Below are positions 49,354 through 57,617 of a DNA stretch of 64,000 nucleotides, piece by piece. The stretch spans positions 1-64,000 of the forward strand of contig CAJTMC010000009.1 in assembly GCA_910577115.1 (NCBI GenBank), given 5' to 3'. Within the stretch, counting starts at the first letter, position 1. Each line of letters opens with the position of its first letter. The notes under the pieces were generated by a model. That model ran no database searches. It was not told the DNA's origin and saw only the letters and a program-made list of their open reading frames with translations. Made by a program: the position numbers and the translations under genes. The DNA is from an uncultured Lachnospiraceae bacterium (GTDB taxonomy: Bacteria > Bacillota > Clostridia > Lachnospirales > Lachnospiraceae).

Positions 49354-50379
49354 ATGGATTACAAAAATGCAGGCGTAGATATCGAAGCCGGCTACAAGTC
49401 AGTGGAGCTTATGAAAAAGTATGTCAAGGAAACCATGCGCCCTGAGGTGCTTGGCGGGATTGGCGGATTTTCGGGAGCGTTCTCACTGGAGAAAATAAAA
49501 AACATGGAAAAACCGACACTTGTGTCAGGTACGGACGGCGTCGGGACAAAAATTAAGCTTGCATTTTTGATGGACAAGCATGATACAGTTGGCATTGACT
49601 GTGTGGCAATGTGTGTGAATGACATCGCATGCGCGGGCGGAGAACCGTTGTTTTTCCTCGACTATATTGCATGCGGAAAGAATGAGCCGGAAAAGATTGC
49701 GACAATTGTAAAGGGCGTGGCAGAGGGCTGTAAGCAGTGCGGCGCGGCTCTGATTGGCGGCGAGACGGCGGAGCATCCGGGACTGATGCCGGAGGACGAG
49801 TATGACCTTGCAGGCTTTGCAGTCGGTGTGGTTGACGAGAAGGATTTAATCACAGGAAACGATTTAAAGGCAGGGGATGTGCTGATCGGCATTGCGTCAA
49901 GCGGTGTGCACAGCAACGGATTTTCACTGGTCAGAAAGGTATTTGAGATGACCAAAGAGAGCCTTGATACATATTATGACGAACTGGGAAAGACACTCGG
50001 AGAGGCATTGCTTGAGCCTACGAGAATTTATGTGAGGGCATTGAAGGAAATCAGGGACGCAGGTGTTCAGGTGAAGGGGTGCAGCCATATTACAGGCGGC
50101 GGCTTTTATGAGAATATTCCAAGAATGCTTCCCGACGGCGTCAAAGCAGTCGTGAAGAAGGACAGCTATGAGGTTCCTGCTATCTTTAAGCTTTTGCAGG
50201 AAAAGGGCGGCATTGAAGCGCAGATGATGTACAATACCTATAATATGGGACTTGGAATGATTGTGGCAGTAGATGCCGCAGATGTTGATAAGACGATGAA
50301 AGCGATTGTGGCGGCAGGTGAGAACTGCTATGTAGTCGGTGACATTCAGGACGGCGAAAAAGGAGTGACGTTATGCTAA
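49354..50379 (+). CDS. purM: Phosphoribosylformylglycinamidine cyclo-ligase (AIR synthetase)
   Basis: 341 residues from ATG 49354 (GGAGG eight bases upstream). ATP-dependent ring closure giving aminoimidazole ribonucleotide. Motifs: YKNAGVDIEAGYKSVELMKK, LVSGTDGVGTKIKLAF, CVNDIACAGGEPLFFLDYIA, GGETAEHPG and GCSHITGGGFYENIPRML. Its 3' end overlaps purN by 7 nt. Confidence 0.96.
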   Translation: MDYKNAGVDIEAGYKSVELMKKYVKETMRPEVLGGIGGFSGAFSLEKIKNMEKPTLVSGTDGVGTKIKLAFLMDKHDTVGIDCVAMCVNDIACAGGEPLFFLDYIACGKNEPEKIATIVKGVAEGCKQCGAALIGGETAEHPGLMPEDEYDLAGFAVGVVDEKDLITGNDLKAGDVLIGIASSGVHSNGFSLVRKVFEMTKESLDTYYDELGKTLGEALLEPTRIYVRALKEIRDAGVQVKGCSHITGGGFYENIPRMLPDGVKAVVKKDSYEVPAIFKLLQEKGGIEAQMMYNTYNMGLGMIVAVDAADVDKTMKAIVAAGENCYVVGDIQDGEKGVTLC

Positions 50380-50975
50380 GAGTATGCGTGTGCGTATCAG
50401 GCGGCGGCACAAACTTACAGGCGATTATGGATGCCATTGATGCAGGCAAGATCAGCAATGCGGAAATTGTGCAGGTAATCAGTAATAATAAAAATGCGTT
50501 TGCACTGGAACGGGCAAGGAATAAGGGGATAGCAGCGAAAGCGGTTTCACCAAAAGATTTTGAAAGCAGGGCGCTATTTAACGAGGCGTTTATGGCATGT
50601 CTGGACGAGGTAAATCCTGATTTAATTGTGCTGGCAGGCTTTTTGGTGGTACTTCCGCCTGCGATGACAGCAAAATATGAGGGACGTATTATTAATATTC
50701 ATCCTTCGCTGATTCCGTCGTTTTGCGGGAAAGGATTTTATGGCTTAAAAGTGCATGAGGCGGCGCTTGCGCGCGGGGTGAAAGTAACGGGTGCTACGGT
50801 GCATTATGTCGATGCGGGGACGGATACCGGCCCGATTATTTTACAGAAGGCGGTTGAAGTTTTGCCGGACGACACGCCAGAAACGCTGCAAAAGCGCGTT
50901 ATGGAGCAGGCAGAGTGGCAGATTCTGCCGCAGGCGATTGACATGATTGCAAATAAAAAGCAGGTTGGAAATTAA
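50373..50975 (+). CDS. purN: Phosphoribosylglycinamide formyltransferase
   Basis: 200 residues. Transfers formyl from 10-formyl-THF to GAR. VCVSGGGTNLQAIMDA at the start, catalytic NIHPSLIPSF and GATVHYVDAGTDTGPII (Asn, His, Asp). Translationally coupled to purM. Confidence 0.95.
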   Translation: MLRVCVCVSGGGTNLQAIMDAIDAGKISNAEIVQVISNNKNAFALERARNKGIAAKAVSPKDFESRALFNEAFMACLDEVNPDLIVLAGFLVVLPPAMTAKYEGRIINIHPSLIPSFCGKGFYGLKVHEAALARGVKVTGATVHYVDAGTDTGPIILQKAVEVLPDDTPETLQKRVMEQAEWQILPQAIDMIANKKQVGN

Positions 50976-51016
50976 ACTTTTCGACTGTCAGGTTTGTGTT
51001 GGCTGTCAAACTTGCA
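50964..51016 (+). repeat. Two-hairpin element, degenerate copy 3 (purN-purD)
   Basis: GTTGGAAAT-taaa-CTTTTCGACT followed by CAGGTTTG-tgttggctgt-CAAACTTG; aligns in order with copy 2 upstream of purE but with several changes in each arm. Overlaps the last codons of purN and ends 25 nt before the purD start. Confidence 0.55.
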
Positions 51017-51041
51017 TATACTGGAAGGAGCATATTTAGAA

Positions 51042-52316
51042 ATGAAGATTTTAATTGTAGGAAGCGGCGGCAGGGAGCATGCAATCGCGGCAAGCGTGGC
51101 AAAAAGCCCGAAGGCGGATAAGATTTACTGTGCACCCGGAAATGCAGGCATCGGACAGATTGCAGAATGCGTGCAAATCGGTGCAATGGAGTTTGATAAA
51201 TTAGTAACATTTGCGAAGGAAAAGGAAATTGACCTTACGATTATCGGAATGGACGATCCGCTTGTGGGCGGTATCGTGGACGCTTTTGAGGCGGCAGGAT
51301 TAAGGGTATTTGGTCCGAGAAAAAATGCGGCAATCCTTGAGGGATCCAAAGCATTTTCAAAAGATTTAATGAAAAAATACAATATCCCCACAGCGGCATA
51401 TGAAAATTTTGATGATGCGGAAGAAGCGCTCGCATATCTTGAAACAGCGGATTTTCCGATTGTTTTAAAGGCGGACGGGCTTGCGCTTGGAAAGGGCGTT
51501 CTGATTTGCAATACCTTAGAGGAAGCAAAGGAAGGCGTAAAGTCAATTATGCTTGATAAGCAGTTTGGAACTGCCGGAAACCGTATGGTCATAGAAGAGT
51601 TTATGACAGGGCGCGAGGTTTCCGTACTTTCTTTCGTTGACGGAAAGACAATCAAGACCATGACCTCCGCGCAGGACCATAAGCGTGCAAAGGACGGCGA
51701 TCAGGGATTGAATACAGGCGGAATGGGAACGTTTTCGCCAAGCCCGTTCTATACAGAAGAAGTCGATGCGTTTTGTAAGGAGCATATTTATCAGGCAACG
51801 GTTGACGCAATGGCGGCAGAGGGCAGGGCGTTTCAAGGTATTATCTTTTTCGGATTAATGCTGACGCCGAAGGGGCCGCGGGTGTTAGAGTACAACGCGC
51901 GTTTTGGCGATCCCGAGGCGCAGGTGGTGCTTCCGCGTATGAAAAATGATATTGTAGATGTGTTTGATGCATGCATTGACGGAAGGCTGGACGAAATTGA
52001 TTTGCAGTTTGAGGAGAATGCGGCAGTCTGCGTTGTGCTTGCAAGTGACGGCTATCCCGTAAAGTACGAAAAAGGACTGGAAATCAGGGGACTGGAAAAT
52101 TTCGAAGGCAGGGACGGTTACTATTGTTTTCATGCAGGAACGAAGCTGGATGAGAAGGGCAGATTTGTTACGAATGGGGGACGTGTGCTTGGCGTGACTG
52201 CAAAGGGTGCCGATTTAAAGGAGGCACGTGAAAATGCGTATGCGGCAACGCAATGGGTTGATTTTGACAATAAGTACATGAGAAACGATATTGGAAAAGC
52301 AATTGACGAAGCATAG
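51042..52316 (+). CDS. purD: Phosphoribosylamine-glycine ligase
   Basis: 424 residues from ATG 51042 (AAGGAG 12 nt upstream). ATP-grasp enzyme joining phosphoribosylamine and glycine. MKILIVGSGGREHAIAASVA at the start, VLKADGLALGKGVLIC, GREVSVLSFVDG, QDHKRAKDGDQGLNTGGMG and EYNARFGDPEAQVVL are characteristic. Last gene of the purine cluster. Confidence 0.96.
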   Translation: MKILIVGSGGREHAIAASVAKSPKADKIYCAPGNAGIGQIAECVQIGAMEFDKLVTFAKEKEIDLTIIGMDDPLVGGIVDAFEAAGLRVFGPRKNAAILEGSKAFSKDLMKKYNIPTAAYENFDDAEEALAYLETADFPIVLKADGLALGKGVLICNTLEEAKEGVKSIMLDKQFGTAGNRMVIEEFMTGREVSVLSFVDGKTIKTMTSAQDHKRAKDGDQGLNTGGMGTFSPSPFYTEEVDAFCKEHIYQATVDAMAAEGRAFQGIIFFGLMLTPKGPRVLEYNARFGDPEAQVVLPRMKNDIVDVFDACIDGRLDEIDLQFEENAAVCVVLASDGYPVKYEKGLEIRGLENFEGRDGYYCFHAGTKLDEKGRFVTNGGRVLGVTAKGADLKEARENAYAATQWVDFDNKYMRNDIGKAIDEA

Positions 52317-52359
52317 AACATAATTGATATAATGGGTGAAATACAGAAGGAGGACTACA

Positions 52360-53928
52360 ATGAGAAACATTAGAGGAAACGTGAAGCATGTTTTTGCGGC
52401 ATTGCTGTTTTGCTTGATATTAAGCATGACAATGGTGTGTCTTGCCGATGAGAAAGGCACTGTCAAGGTGGAGAGCGCAAAAATCAGGGAGACCGCGGAT
52501 ACATCAAGCAATCAGCTTGGAAGTGTTGCAAAAGGAGGCACTGTTGATATTATTGGTGAAACGACAGGTACGGATGGTAAACAGTGGTATCAGGTGTATG
52601 TGAATGCGAACACGAAGGGATTTATTCGTGCTGACTTGATTGACAGAAGCGGTTCATCAACACTGCCGACAGTCGATGCTTCCTCAAGCAGCGGATCAGG
52701 CGCATCAATAAATGCGGACGCGTCTGCGTCGGTTACAGCCACTGATCCAAAAGTAGCTACCGTTAAGAGCAGCAGTGTCAATGTCAGAAAGAGCGCATCG
52801 ACAGACAGCGAGAAAGTTGCGACGGTAAGCCGCGGGATTGTGGTGGCGGTGACGGGCGAAACGACAGGTACGGACGGTAAACAGTGGTATCAGGTTACGA
52901 TTAAGCACAATGATAAGGACATTAACGGCTTTATCCGTTCAGATATGGTAACGTTTGACAATGTGCCTGATGATCCGGCGATTTCAGAAATTATAGGCGC
53001 GGAAAATGCTGAGGGACAGACAGAGCCGGAAACGCAGCCACAGGAGGAGGAGCCTCCAAAGCAGGAAAGCAATTCCGGTGCAGATGAGTATGCAGGCATA
53101 ATTTATATGAATGTTGAGGAAGTACCATATATCATGCCTGGATTTGAGTTTGTGAAACTTGACTGGAATAACCAAAAAATAAACGCATACAGAAACGGAA
53201 CGTCGTTTTTTATCGTCTATGCGCAAAAGCAAAACGGCGAAGAAGGCTGGTTTTTACTTGACAGAGACAACGGCGTATATCAAAGATATCCGTATACGGC
53301 AGAAAATGTTACTGTTCCGAGTACAAATGTTCTAAGCGGTAATCTTGTTCCGATTATAGCAATGGGCGCTGTTATTGTTATATTAGTAGCAGTAATTTTG
53401 ATTTTGTTTGTAAAATTAAAGGGTAATGACGGCTCTTATGACGACTATGATGAAGATGATGACTATTCGGATGATTACGATGATGATATAGAAGATATTG
53501 ATGAATTGGACGATGAACCCGCTCCACAGCCTATGCGTCGTCCGGCACCGCAGGGCACAGGAAGGCAGCCTGTGCGTCGTCCGGCATCGCAAGGAGGCGG
53601 ACAACAGCCGCCGCGCCGTCCGGCACCACAAGAACAAAATGTTGTGCCGCAGGGACAAAGCGGACAGCCGCGTCGCCCTGCACCGCAGGGACAAAATGTT
53701 GTGCCACAGGGGCAGAACGGGCAACAGCCGCGTCGTCCGGCATCGCCAAGCGGTCAGCCTGTGCGTCGTCCTGCGCCGCAGGGACAGAACGGGCAGCCGC
53801 AGGGGCAGAGAAGACCTGCGCCGCAGAATAATCGTCCGCCGCAGAATGTACCGCAGCAGAGAGGACAGAAGGCAAAGAGTATGCTTGCAAATGATGATGA
53901 CGATATGGATTTTATTGATATTGACTGA
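52360..53928 (+). CDS. Membrane protein with two SH3b domains and Pro/Arg/Gln-rich tail
   Basis: 522 residues from ATG 52360 (AAGGAGG six bases upstream). Signal peptide, then two bacterial SH3 domains (about 32-82 and 130-195; both with GETTGTDGKQWYQV), which typically bind cell wall. A further extracellular domain (about 240-320), a single membrane segment (NLVPIIAMGAVIVILVAVIL, about 330-350), a very acidic Asp/Tyr stretch, and a cytoplasmic tail of about 13 imperfect RRPAPQG repeats. Type I topology linking wall to cytoplasm; function unknown. Confidence 0.8.
   Translation: MRNIRGNVKHVFAALLFCLILSMTMVCLADEKGTVKVESAKIRETADTSSNQLGSVAKGGTVDIIGETTGTDGKQWYQVYVNANTKGFIRADLIDRSGSSTLPTVDASSSSGSGASINADASASVTATDPKVATVKSSSVNVRKSASTDSEKVATVSRGIVVAVTGETTGTDGKQWYQVTIKHNDKDINGFIRSDMVTFDNVPDDPAISEIIGAENAEGQTEPETQPQEEEPPKQESNSGADEYAGIIYMNVEEVPYIMPGFEFVKLDWNNQKINAYRNGTSFFIVYAQKQNGEEGWFLLDRDNGVYQRYPYTAENVTVPSTNVLSGNLVPIIAMGAVIVILVAVILILFVKLKGNDGSYDDYDEDDDYSDDYDDDIEDIDELDDEPAPQPMRRPAPQGTGRQPVRRPASQGGGQQPPRRPAPQEQNVVPQGQSGQPRRPAPQGQNVVPQGQNGQQPRRPASPSGQPVRRPAPQGQNGQPQGQRRPAPQNNRPPQNVPQQRGQKAKSMLANDDDDMDFIDID
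53526..53870 (+). repeat. RRPAPQG codon repeats in SH3 protein
   Basis: Imperfect 21-30 bp repeats encoding RRPAPQGQN-type units in the 3' end of the gene. A copy-number-variable region is likely; the repetition leaves long open frames on the other strands. Confidence 0.75.
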
Positions 53929-53946
53929 TTTGAAGTTTAATGTTTT

Positions 53947-53974
53947 AAAAGCGTGTGCGTGTGCGCACGCTTTT
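53947..53974 (+). terminator. Terminator after SH3 protein gene
   Basis: AAAAGCGTG (53947-53955) / CACGCTTTT (53966-53974), 9-bp stem extended by G-U-containing pairs in the loop, ends in TTTTG. Confidence 0.7.
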
Positions 53975-54013
53975 GTCGGTTGTGAACAGGAGCAATAAGA
54001 AGGAGTGAGGAAA

Positions 54014-54574
54014 ATGCAATTTAAAGGAATTCAGAAAAAAGAAGAAGGAAAATTCATTACACGCTATGACATTGCATATGAGACGGTGGATAATAAGGAA
54101 AAAATATACGAGATTATAAGCCGTAATAAGTCGCTTGACACGCTGGAGGCATTAAACGGAAAGAAGCCGGATTCGGTGGTTATCATCGTTACAGACGAGA
54201 GCGGCGAGCGGCTTTTGATTAATAAGGAGTTTCGCATGGCGGTGGGAGACTGGGTATACAATTTTCCGGCAGGTCTTATTGACGAGGGTGAGGAGCCGTT
54301 TGAGAGCGCGAAACGTGAGCTGTGGGAGGAGACCGGATTGGAGTTGTATGAAATTGACGATTTGATAGGCCCGAGTTACAGTGCGGTTGGTTTCAGCAAT
54401 GAGATAAATGTGTGTGTGGTAGGAAAGGCCAAGGGTGCATTTCGTGCAAGCACATCAACGGTGGAAGAAATCGAACCGAAATGGTTTACGAAAAAGGAGA
54501 TCGGGAAATTATTGAAAACAGCACGGTTTGCTGCAAGAACACAGGCATATTGTTATTTGTGGTCAAAATCGTGA
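54014..54574 (+). CDS. NUDIX hydrolase, ADP-ribose pyrophosphatase-like
   Basis: 186 residues from ATG 54014 (AAGGAG eight bases upstream). The NUDIX box is complete: GLIDEGEEPFESAKRELWEE followed by TGLEL, with preceding EFRMAVGDWVYNFPAG typical of ADP-sugar hydrolases. GPSYSAVGFSNEI follows where ADP-ribose pyrophosphatases have a similar loop. Cytoplasmic housekeeping of nucleotide sugars; exact substrate unproven. Confidence 0.9.
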   Translation: MQFKGIQKKEEGKFITRYDIAYETVDNKEKIYEIISRNKSLDTLEALNGKKPDSVVIIVTDESGERLLINKEFRMAVGDWVYNFPAGLIDEGEEPFESAKRELWEETGLELYEIDDLIGPSYSAVGFSNEINVCVVGKAKGAFRASTSTVEEIEPKWFTKKEIGKLLKTARFAARTQAYCYLWSKS

Positions 54575-54629
54575 TCTTTGTACATTTTTTGGTACATTGG
54601 AAAAATATAGAAAAATATACAAAAAACAG

Positions 54630-54658
54630 TTGACAGATATATGCATAAGTGATATATT
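54630..54658 (+). promoter_or_regulatory. Sigma-A promoter of metQ
   Basis: -35 TTGACA (54630-54635, consensus), 17-bp spacer, -10 TATATT (54653-54658). Confidence 0.85.
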
Positions 54659-54667
54659 CCTTTTATA

Positions 54668-54684
54668 CCTACTAAACAAGTAGG
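54668..54684. promoter_or_regulatory. Palindromic operator at metQ transcription start
   Basis: CCTACT-aaaca-AGTAGG, perfect 6-bp arms, followed by AATTA; it lies at about +3 to +20 of the predicted transcript. The sequence CCTACTAAACAAGTAGGAATT resembles sites of Rrf2-type sulphur/iron regulators (CymR/IscR-like) in Firmicutes, so repression by such a protein is plausible. No S-box or T-box is present. Confidence 0.55.
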
Positions 54685-54708
54685 AATTACGGAACGTAAA
54701 GGGAGAAA

Positions 54709-54757
54709 ATGTGAAAGACTTTCCTTTCACTTACAAGTTTGTGTAAACACAAACTTG
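54709..54757 (+). repeat. Two-hairpin element, variant copy 4 (metQ leader)
   Basis: GTGAAAG-acttTC-CTTTCAC (about 54711-54730) followed by CAAGTTTGTG-taaa-CACAAACTTG (54734-54757), perfect 10-bp stem. Same two-hairpin layout as copies 1-3 with the TTTGTG core conserved. Ends 28 nt before the metQ start codon. Confidence 0.6.
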
Positions 54758-54785
54758 AGGTTATCGTAAAAAGGAGGATAAAATT

Positions 54786-55733
54786 ATGAAAAATCTAGTA
54801 ACAAAAAGAGTATTTGCGCTTATGGGTGCATCTATATTGTCAGTCGGTTTACTTGCAGGCTGTGGTTCGTCAAACGATTCAAATGCAGAGCCTGCTGCAA
54901 ACCCCGTAGAGCCGGCACAATCAACAGAGAATTTAGCGGAGACGGAGCAGGCTGATGCAGAGACTACACAGGCGGCAGAACCTGCCGGGGCGGAAAACAA
55001 GGGCACAATTACGGTAGCGGCATCTGCTACACCGCATGCGGAAATTCTTGAGAAGGCAGCTCCCATTCTTGCAGAGCAGGGCTGGACGCTTGATGTCACC
55101 GTATTTGACGATTACATTTTACCAAACAATGTAGTGGAAAGTGAGGAGTTTAATGCCAACTATTTCCAGCATATTCCTTATCTTGACAGCTTTAATGCAG
55201 AGCAGGGTACACATCTTGTAAATGCAGGCGGCATTCACTATGAGCCGTTTGGCATATATCCCGGAACAAAGTCGGATTTGAGCGAGCTTGCAGACGGTGA
55301 TACCATAGCAGTTCCAAACGACACCACGAATGAGGCGAGGGCATTGCTTCTTCTTGAGGATAATGGCGTTCTTACTTTGAAGGAGGGCGCTGGCTTAGAG
55401 GCAACTGTCAACGATATTGAAACAAAGAATGTTGATGTGGAAATTTTGGAGCTTGAGGCAGCACAGGTGGCTCGTGTAAAGGACGAGGTAGCATTTGTTG
55501 TATTAAACGGAAATTATGCATTGCAGGCAGGCTTCTCTGTAGCAAACGACTCCGTAGCATATGAGATTTCTGATTCCGAGGCAGCAAAGACTTATGTGAA
55601 TGTGATTGCGGTTAAGGAAGGACACGAGGAAGACGAAGGAATTAAGGCGCTTGTTGAAGTATTAAAGTCAGATGAGATTAAGCAGTACATAAATGATGAA
55701 TACGACGGAGCGGTTATTCCATTTGAAGAATAA
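54786..55733 (+). CDS. metQ: MetQ-type methionine-binding lipoprotein
   Basis: 315 residues. Signal peptide with lipobox LLAGC (Cys about 26), a 40-residue Glu/Ala/Thr linker, then the NlpA/MetQ fold: TITVAASATPHAEILEKAAP, FDDYILPNNVVESEEFNANYFQH, AVPNDTTNEARALLLLEDNG and VLNGNYALQAGF. It captures methionine (or related sulphur amino acid) for a MetNI ABC importer. The metN and metI genes, usually adjacent, are absent here. AGGAGG precedes the ATG. Confidence 0.93.
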   Translation: MKNLVTKRVFALMGASILSVGLLAGCGSSNDSNAEPAANPVEPAQSTENLAETEQADAETTQAAEPAGAENKGTITVAASATPHAEILEKAAPILAEQGWTLDVTVFDDYILPNNVVESEEFNANYFQHIPYLDSFNAEQGTHLVNAGGIHYEPFGIYPGTKSDLSELADGDTIAVPNDTTNEARALLLLEDNGVLTLKEGAGLEATVNDIETKNVDVEILELEAAQVARVKDEVAFVVLNGNYALQAGFSVANDSVAYEISDSEAAKTYVNVIAVKEGHEEDEGIKALVEVLKSDEIKQYINDEYDGAVIPFEE

Positions 55734-55766
55734 TGAGAAAAATGTTTTGCATTGTTGAATAGATTG

Positions 55767-55799
55767 AAAGGCTGTTGCAGATTGCGGCAGCTTTTCTGC
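55767..55799 (+). terminator. Terminator of metQ
   Basis: AAAGGCTGTTGC (55767-55778) pairs with GCGGCAGCTTTT (55784-55795), including three G-U pairs, 5-nt loop, then CTG. Confidence 0.65.
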
Positions 55800-55833
55800 T
55801 TTGAAACAAACAAATTGCGATTGCGGCAAAATA

Positions 55834-55869
55834 ATGTTAAACTGAAATTAATCATTTTCAGTTTAACAT
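55834..55869. promoter_or_regulatory. 14-bp inverted repeat upstream of the ttcA-like gene
   Basis: ATGTTAAACTGAAA (55834-55847), 8-nt loop, TTTCAGTTTAACAT (55856-55869): a perfect 14-bp palindrome 28 nt before the start codon. Not followed by a T-run; operator or leader hairpin. Confidence 0.65.
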
Positions 55870-55897
55870 ACCGATACAAAACAGAGAAAGGCAACCG

Positions 55898-56782
55898 ATG
55901 ACAATGAATGAAAATATGACACAAGTGTCAGAAAATAAAGCAGATTATCTTGATATAGAACAGGATTTGAGAAAACGTCACAGGAAAAAACTGTGGTGCA
56001 GGTTCACAAAGGCGATACGTGATTATGACCTTATACAGGAAGGGGACAGGATTGCGGTCTGTATCTCGGGAGGAAAGGATTCCATGCTAATGGCAAAGCT
56101 CTTTCAGGAGCTAAAACGCCATAATAAATTTGACTTTGACCTGAAATTCATAGTAATGGATCCGGGCTATGTACCAGAAAACAGACAGCTGATTGAGAAC
56201 AATGCAAGGCGGCTCAACATTCCGATTACAGTGTTTGAGTCGGATATTTTTGAGTCTGTGTTTCAAATCGAAAATTCGCCATGTTATCTGTGTGCGCGGA
56301 TGCGGCGCGGACATTTGTACAGCAAAGCGGAAGAGCTTGGCTGCAATAAAATCGCGCTGGGGCATCACTTTGACGATGTGATAGAAACAATCCTGATGGG
56401 AATGCTCTACGGGGGACAGGTGCAGACCATGATGCCGAAGCTTCACAGCACAAACTTCGGGGAAATGGAGCTGATCCGTCCGATGTATCTGATTCGTGAA
56501 GAAAGCATTAAAGCGTGGCGTGATTATCATAACTTAACGTTTTTACAGTGTGCATGTAAGTTTACCGAAAACAGTGTATTTGTAAATGAGCATGAAAATG
56601 CCTCTAAGCGCAGGGAGGTCAAGCAGCTAATCAAACAGCTCAAAAAAGTCAATCCGTTTGTGGAAAATAATATTTTTAAAAGTGTTGAAAATGTTAATTT
56701 GAGTACAGTGATTGCCTACAAACAAAACGGTGTAAAGCATCACTTCCTTGACGGATATGATCAGGGTAAGGGAAAGGAATAA
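55898..56782 (+). CDS. TtcA-like tRNA 2-thiocytidine synthase family protein
   Basis: 294 residues from ATG 55898 (AAAGG six bases upstream). PP-loop ATPase motif ISGGKDSMLMAKL (about 56-68), CYLCARMRRG giving the Cys pair that holds an [4Fe-4S] cluster, and GHHFDDVIETILMGMLYGGQ. TtcA thiolates C32 of some tRNAs. Firmicute members of this family are of uncertain target. Copy 3 of the TGACACAWGTGTCA palindrome covers codons 7-11. The next gene starts 6 nt later and also modifies tRNA. Confidence 0.85.
   Translation: MTMNENMTQVSENKADYLDIEQDLRKRHRKKLWCRFTKAIRDYDLIQEGDRIAVCISGGKDSMLMAKLFQELKRHNKFDFDLKFIVMDPGYVPENRQLIENNARRLNIPITVFESDIFESVFQIENSPCYLCARMRRGHLYSKAEELGCNKIALGHHFDDVIETILMGMLYGGQVQTMMPKLHSTNFGEMELIRPMYLIREESIKAWRDYHNLTFLQCACKFTENSVFVNEHENASKRREVKQLIKQLKKVNPFVENNIFKSVENVNLSTVIAYKQNGVKHHFLDGYDQGKGKE
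55917..55930. repeat. TGACACAAGTGTCA palindrome, copy 3 (start of ttcA-like gene)
   Basis: TGACACAAGTGTCA within the first codons (MTQVS). Flanked by AAAAT and GAAAA. Confidence 0.65.
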
Positions 56783-56788
56783 CTTATT

Positions 56789-57520
56789 TTGTTAAACGAA
56801 TTTTCAAGAACAGAACTCCTCATAGGTGAGGAGGGAATGGAAAAGCTGAAAAATGCAAGGGTTGCCGTTTTTGGCGTCGGCGGCGTCGGCGGATATGTCG
56901 TGGAGGCGCTTGCACGCAGCGGTGTCGGTGCGCTTGATTTAATTGATAACGACAAGGTTAGTCTTACGAATATAAACCGTCAGATTATTGCGGCGCATAG
57001 TACGGTCGGGCGGTATAAGGTGGATGCGGCAAAAGAACGCATTCTCGACATTAACCCCGCGGCGAAGGTACATACGTATAAAACTTTTTTTATGCCGGAT
57101 ACGGCATCTGATTTTCACTTTTGCGACTATCATTATGTAGTAGATGCGATTGATACAGTGACTGGGAAAATTGCGCTTGTGGAGAAGGCATACAAGGCGC
57201 ACACGCCGATTATCAGTTCAATGGGGGCAGGAAATAAGCTGGATGCGGCTGCCTTTCAGGTGGCAGATATTTATGAGACAAGCGTATGTCCGCTCGCAAA
57301 AGTAATGCGGCGGGAACTTAAAAAAAGGGGGATTCCCAAGCTCAAGGTAGTGTACTCTCAAGAGAAACCGATAACACCTGAAAATGACACCGATGTCGCA
57401 ATGAAAAATGACACAAGTGTCATAAAAAGACAGACGCCGGGGAGCATTTCGTTTGTCCCTTCTGTTGCAGGGCTCATTATTGCGGGGGAAGTTGTAAAAG
57501 ATATTATAGGAATAAAATGA
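56789..57520 (+). CDS. tcdA: tRNA threonylcarbamoyladenosine dehydratase (TcdA)
   Basis: 243 residues from TTG 56789 (AAGGAA ten bases upstream). E1/ThiF-like adenylating enzyme: FSRTELLIGEEGMEKLKNAR, nucleotide loop VFGVGGVGGYVVEALARSG, DNDKVSLTNINRQI, VDAIDTVTGKIAL and C-terminal GSISFVPSVAGLIIAGEVV. TcdA cyclises t6A37 of tRNA. A second palindrome copy (57409-57422) sits in an Asp/Thr-rich segment near the C-terminus. Probably co-transcribed with the TtcA-like gene. Confidence 0.92.
   Translation: MLNEFSRTELLIGEEGMEKLKNARVAVFGVGGVGGYVVEALARSGVGALDLIDNDKVSLTNINRQIIAAHSTVGRYKVDAAKERILDINPAAKVHTYKTFFMPDTASDFHFCDYHYVVDAIDTVTGKIALVEKAYKAHTPIISSMGAGNKLDAAAFQVADIYETSVCPLAKVMRRELKKRGIPKLKVVYSQEKPITPENDTDVAMKNDTSVIKRQTPGSISFVPSVAGLIIAGEVVKDIIGIK
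57409..57422. repeat. TGACACAAGTGTCA palindrome, copy 4 (inside tcdA)
   Basis: TGACACAAGTGTCA in codons for NDTSVI, followed by TAAAAA. A weaker look-alike, TGACACCGATGTCG, lies about 25 bp upstream (57385). Confidence 0.65.
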
Positions 57521-57565
57521 CGGTAATGCAAGTCATATATTAAAAGAAATATTTCAGGAATAAAA

Positions 57566-57579
57566 TAACACATATGTCA
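57566..57579. repeat. Degenerate copy 5 of the palindrome
   Basis: TAACACATATGTCA, 12 of 14 bases as in copy 1, between tcdA and the DUF815 gene, followed by TAAATGA like copies 1 and 4. Confidence 0.5.
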
Positions 57580-57617
57580 TAAATGAGAAGAATAGAGAAA
57601 GGAGCACAGAGACAGAA

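Noticed and set aside
53498..53998. 166-codon plus-strand frame overlapping the SH3 protein, and a 119-codon minus frame
   Set aside because: Both are by-products of the GC-rich RRPAPQG repeats, Arg/His-rich or Ala/Val-rich with no proper start signal.
54659..54785. SAM (S-box) or T-box riboswitch before metQ
   Set aside because: No S-box core and no T-box sequence (AGGGTGGNACCGCG); only short palindromes and the two-hairpin element.
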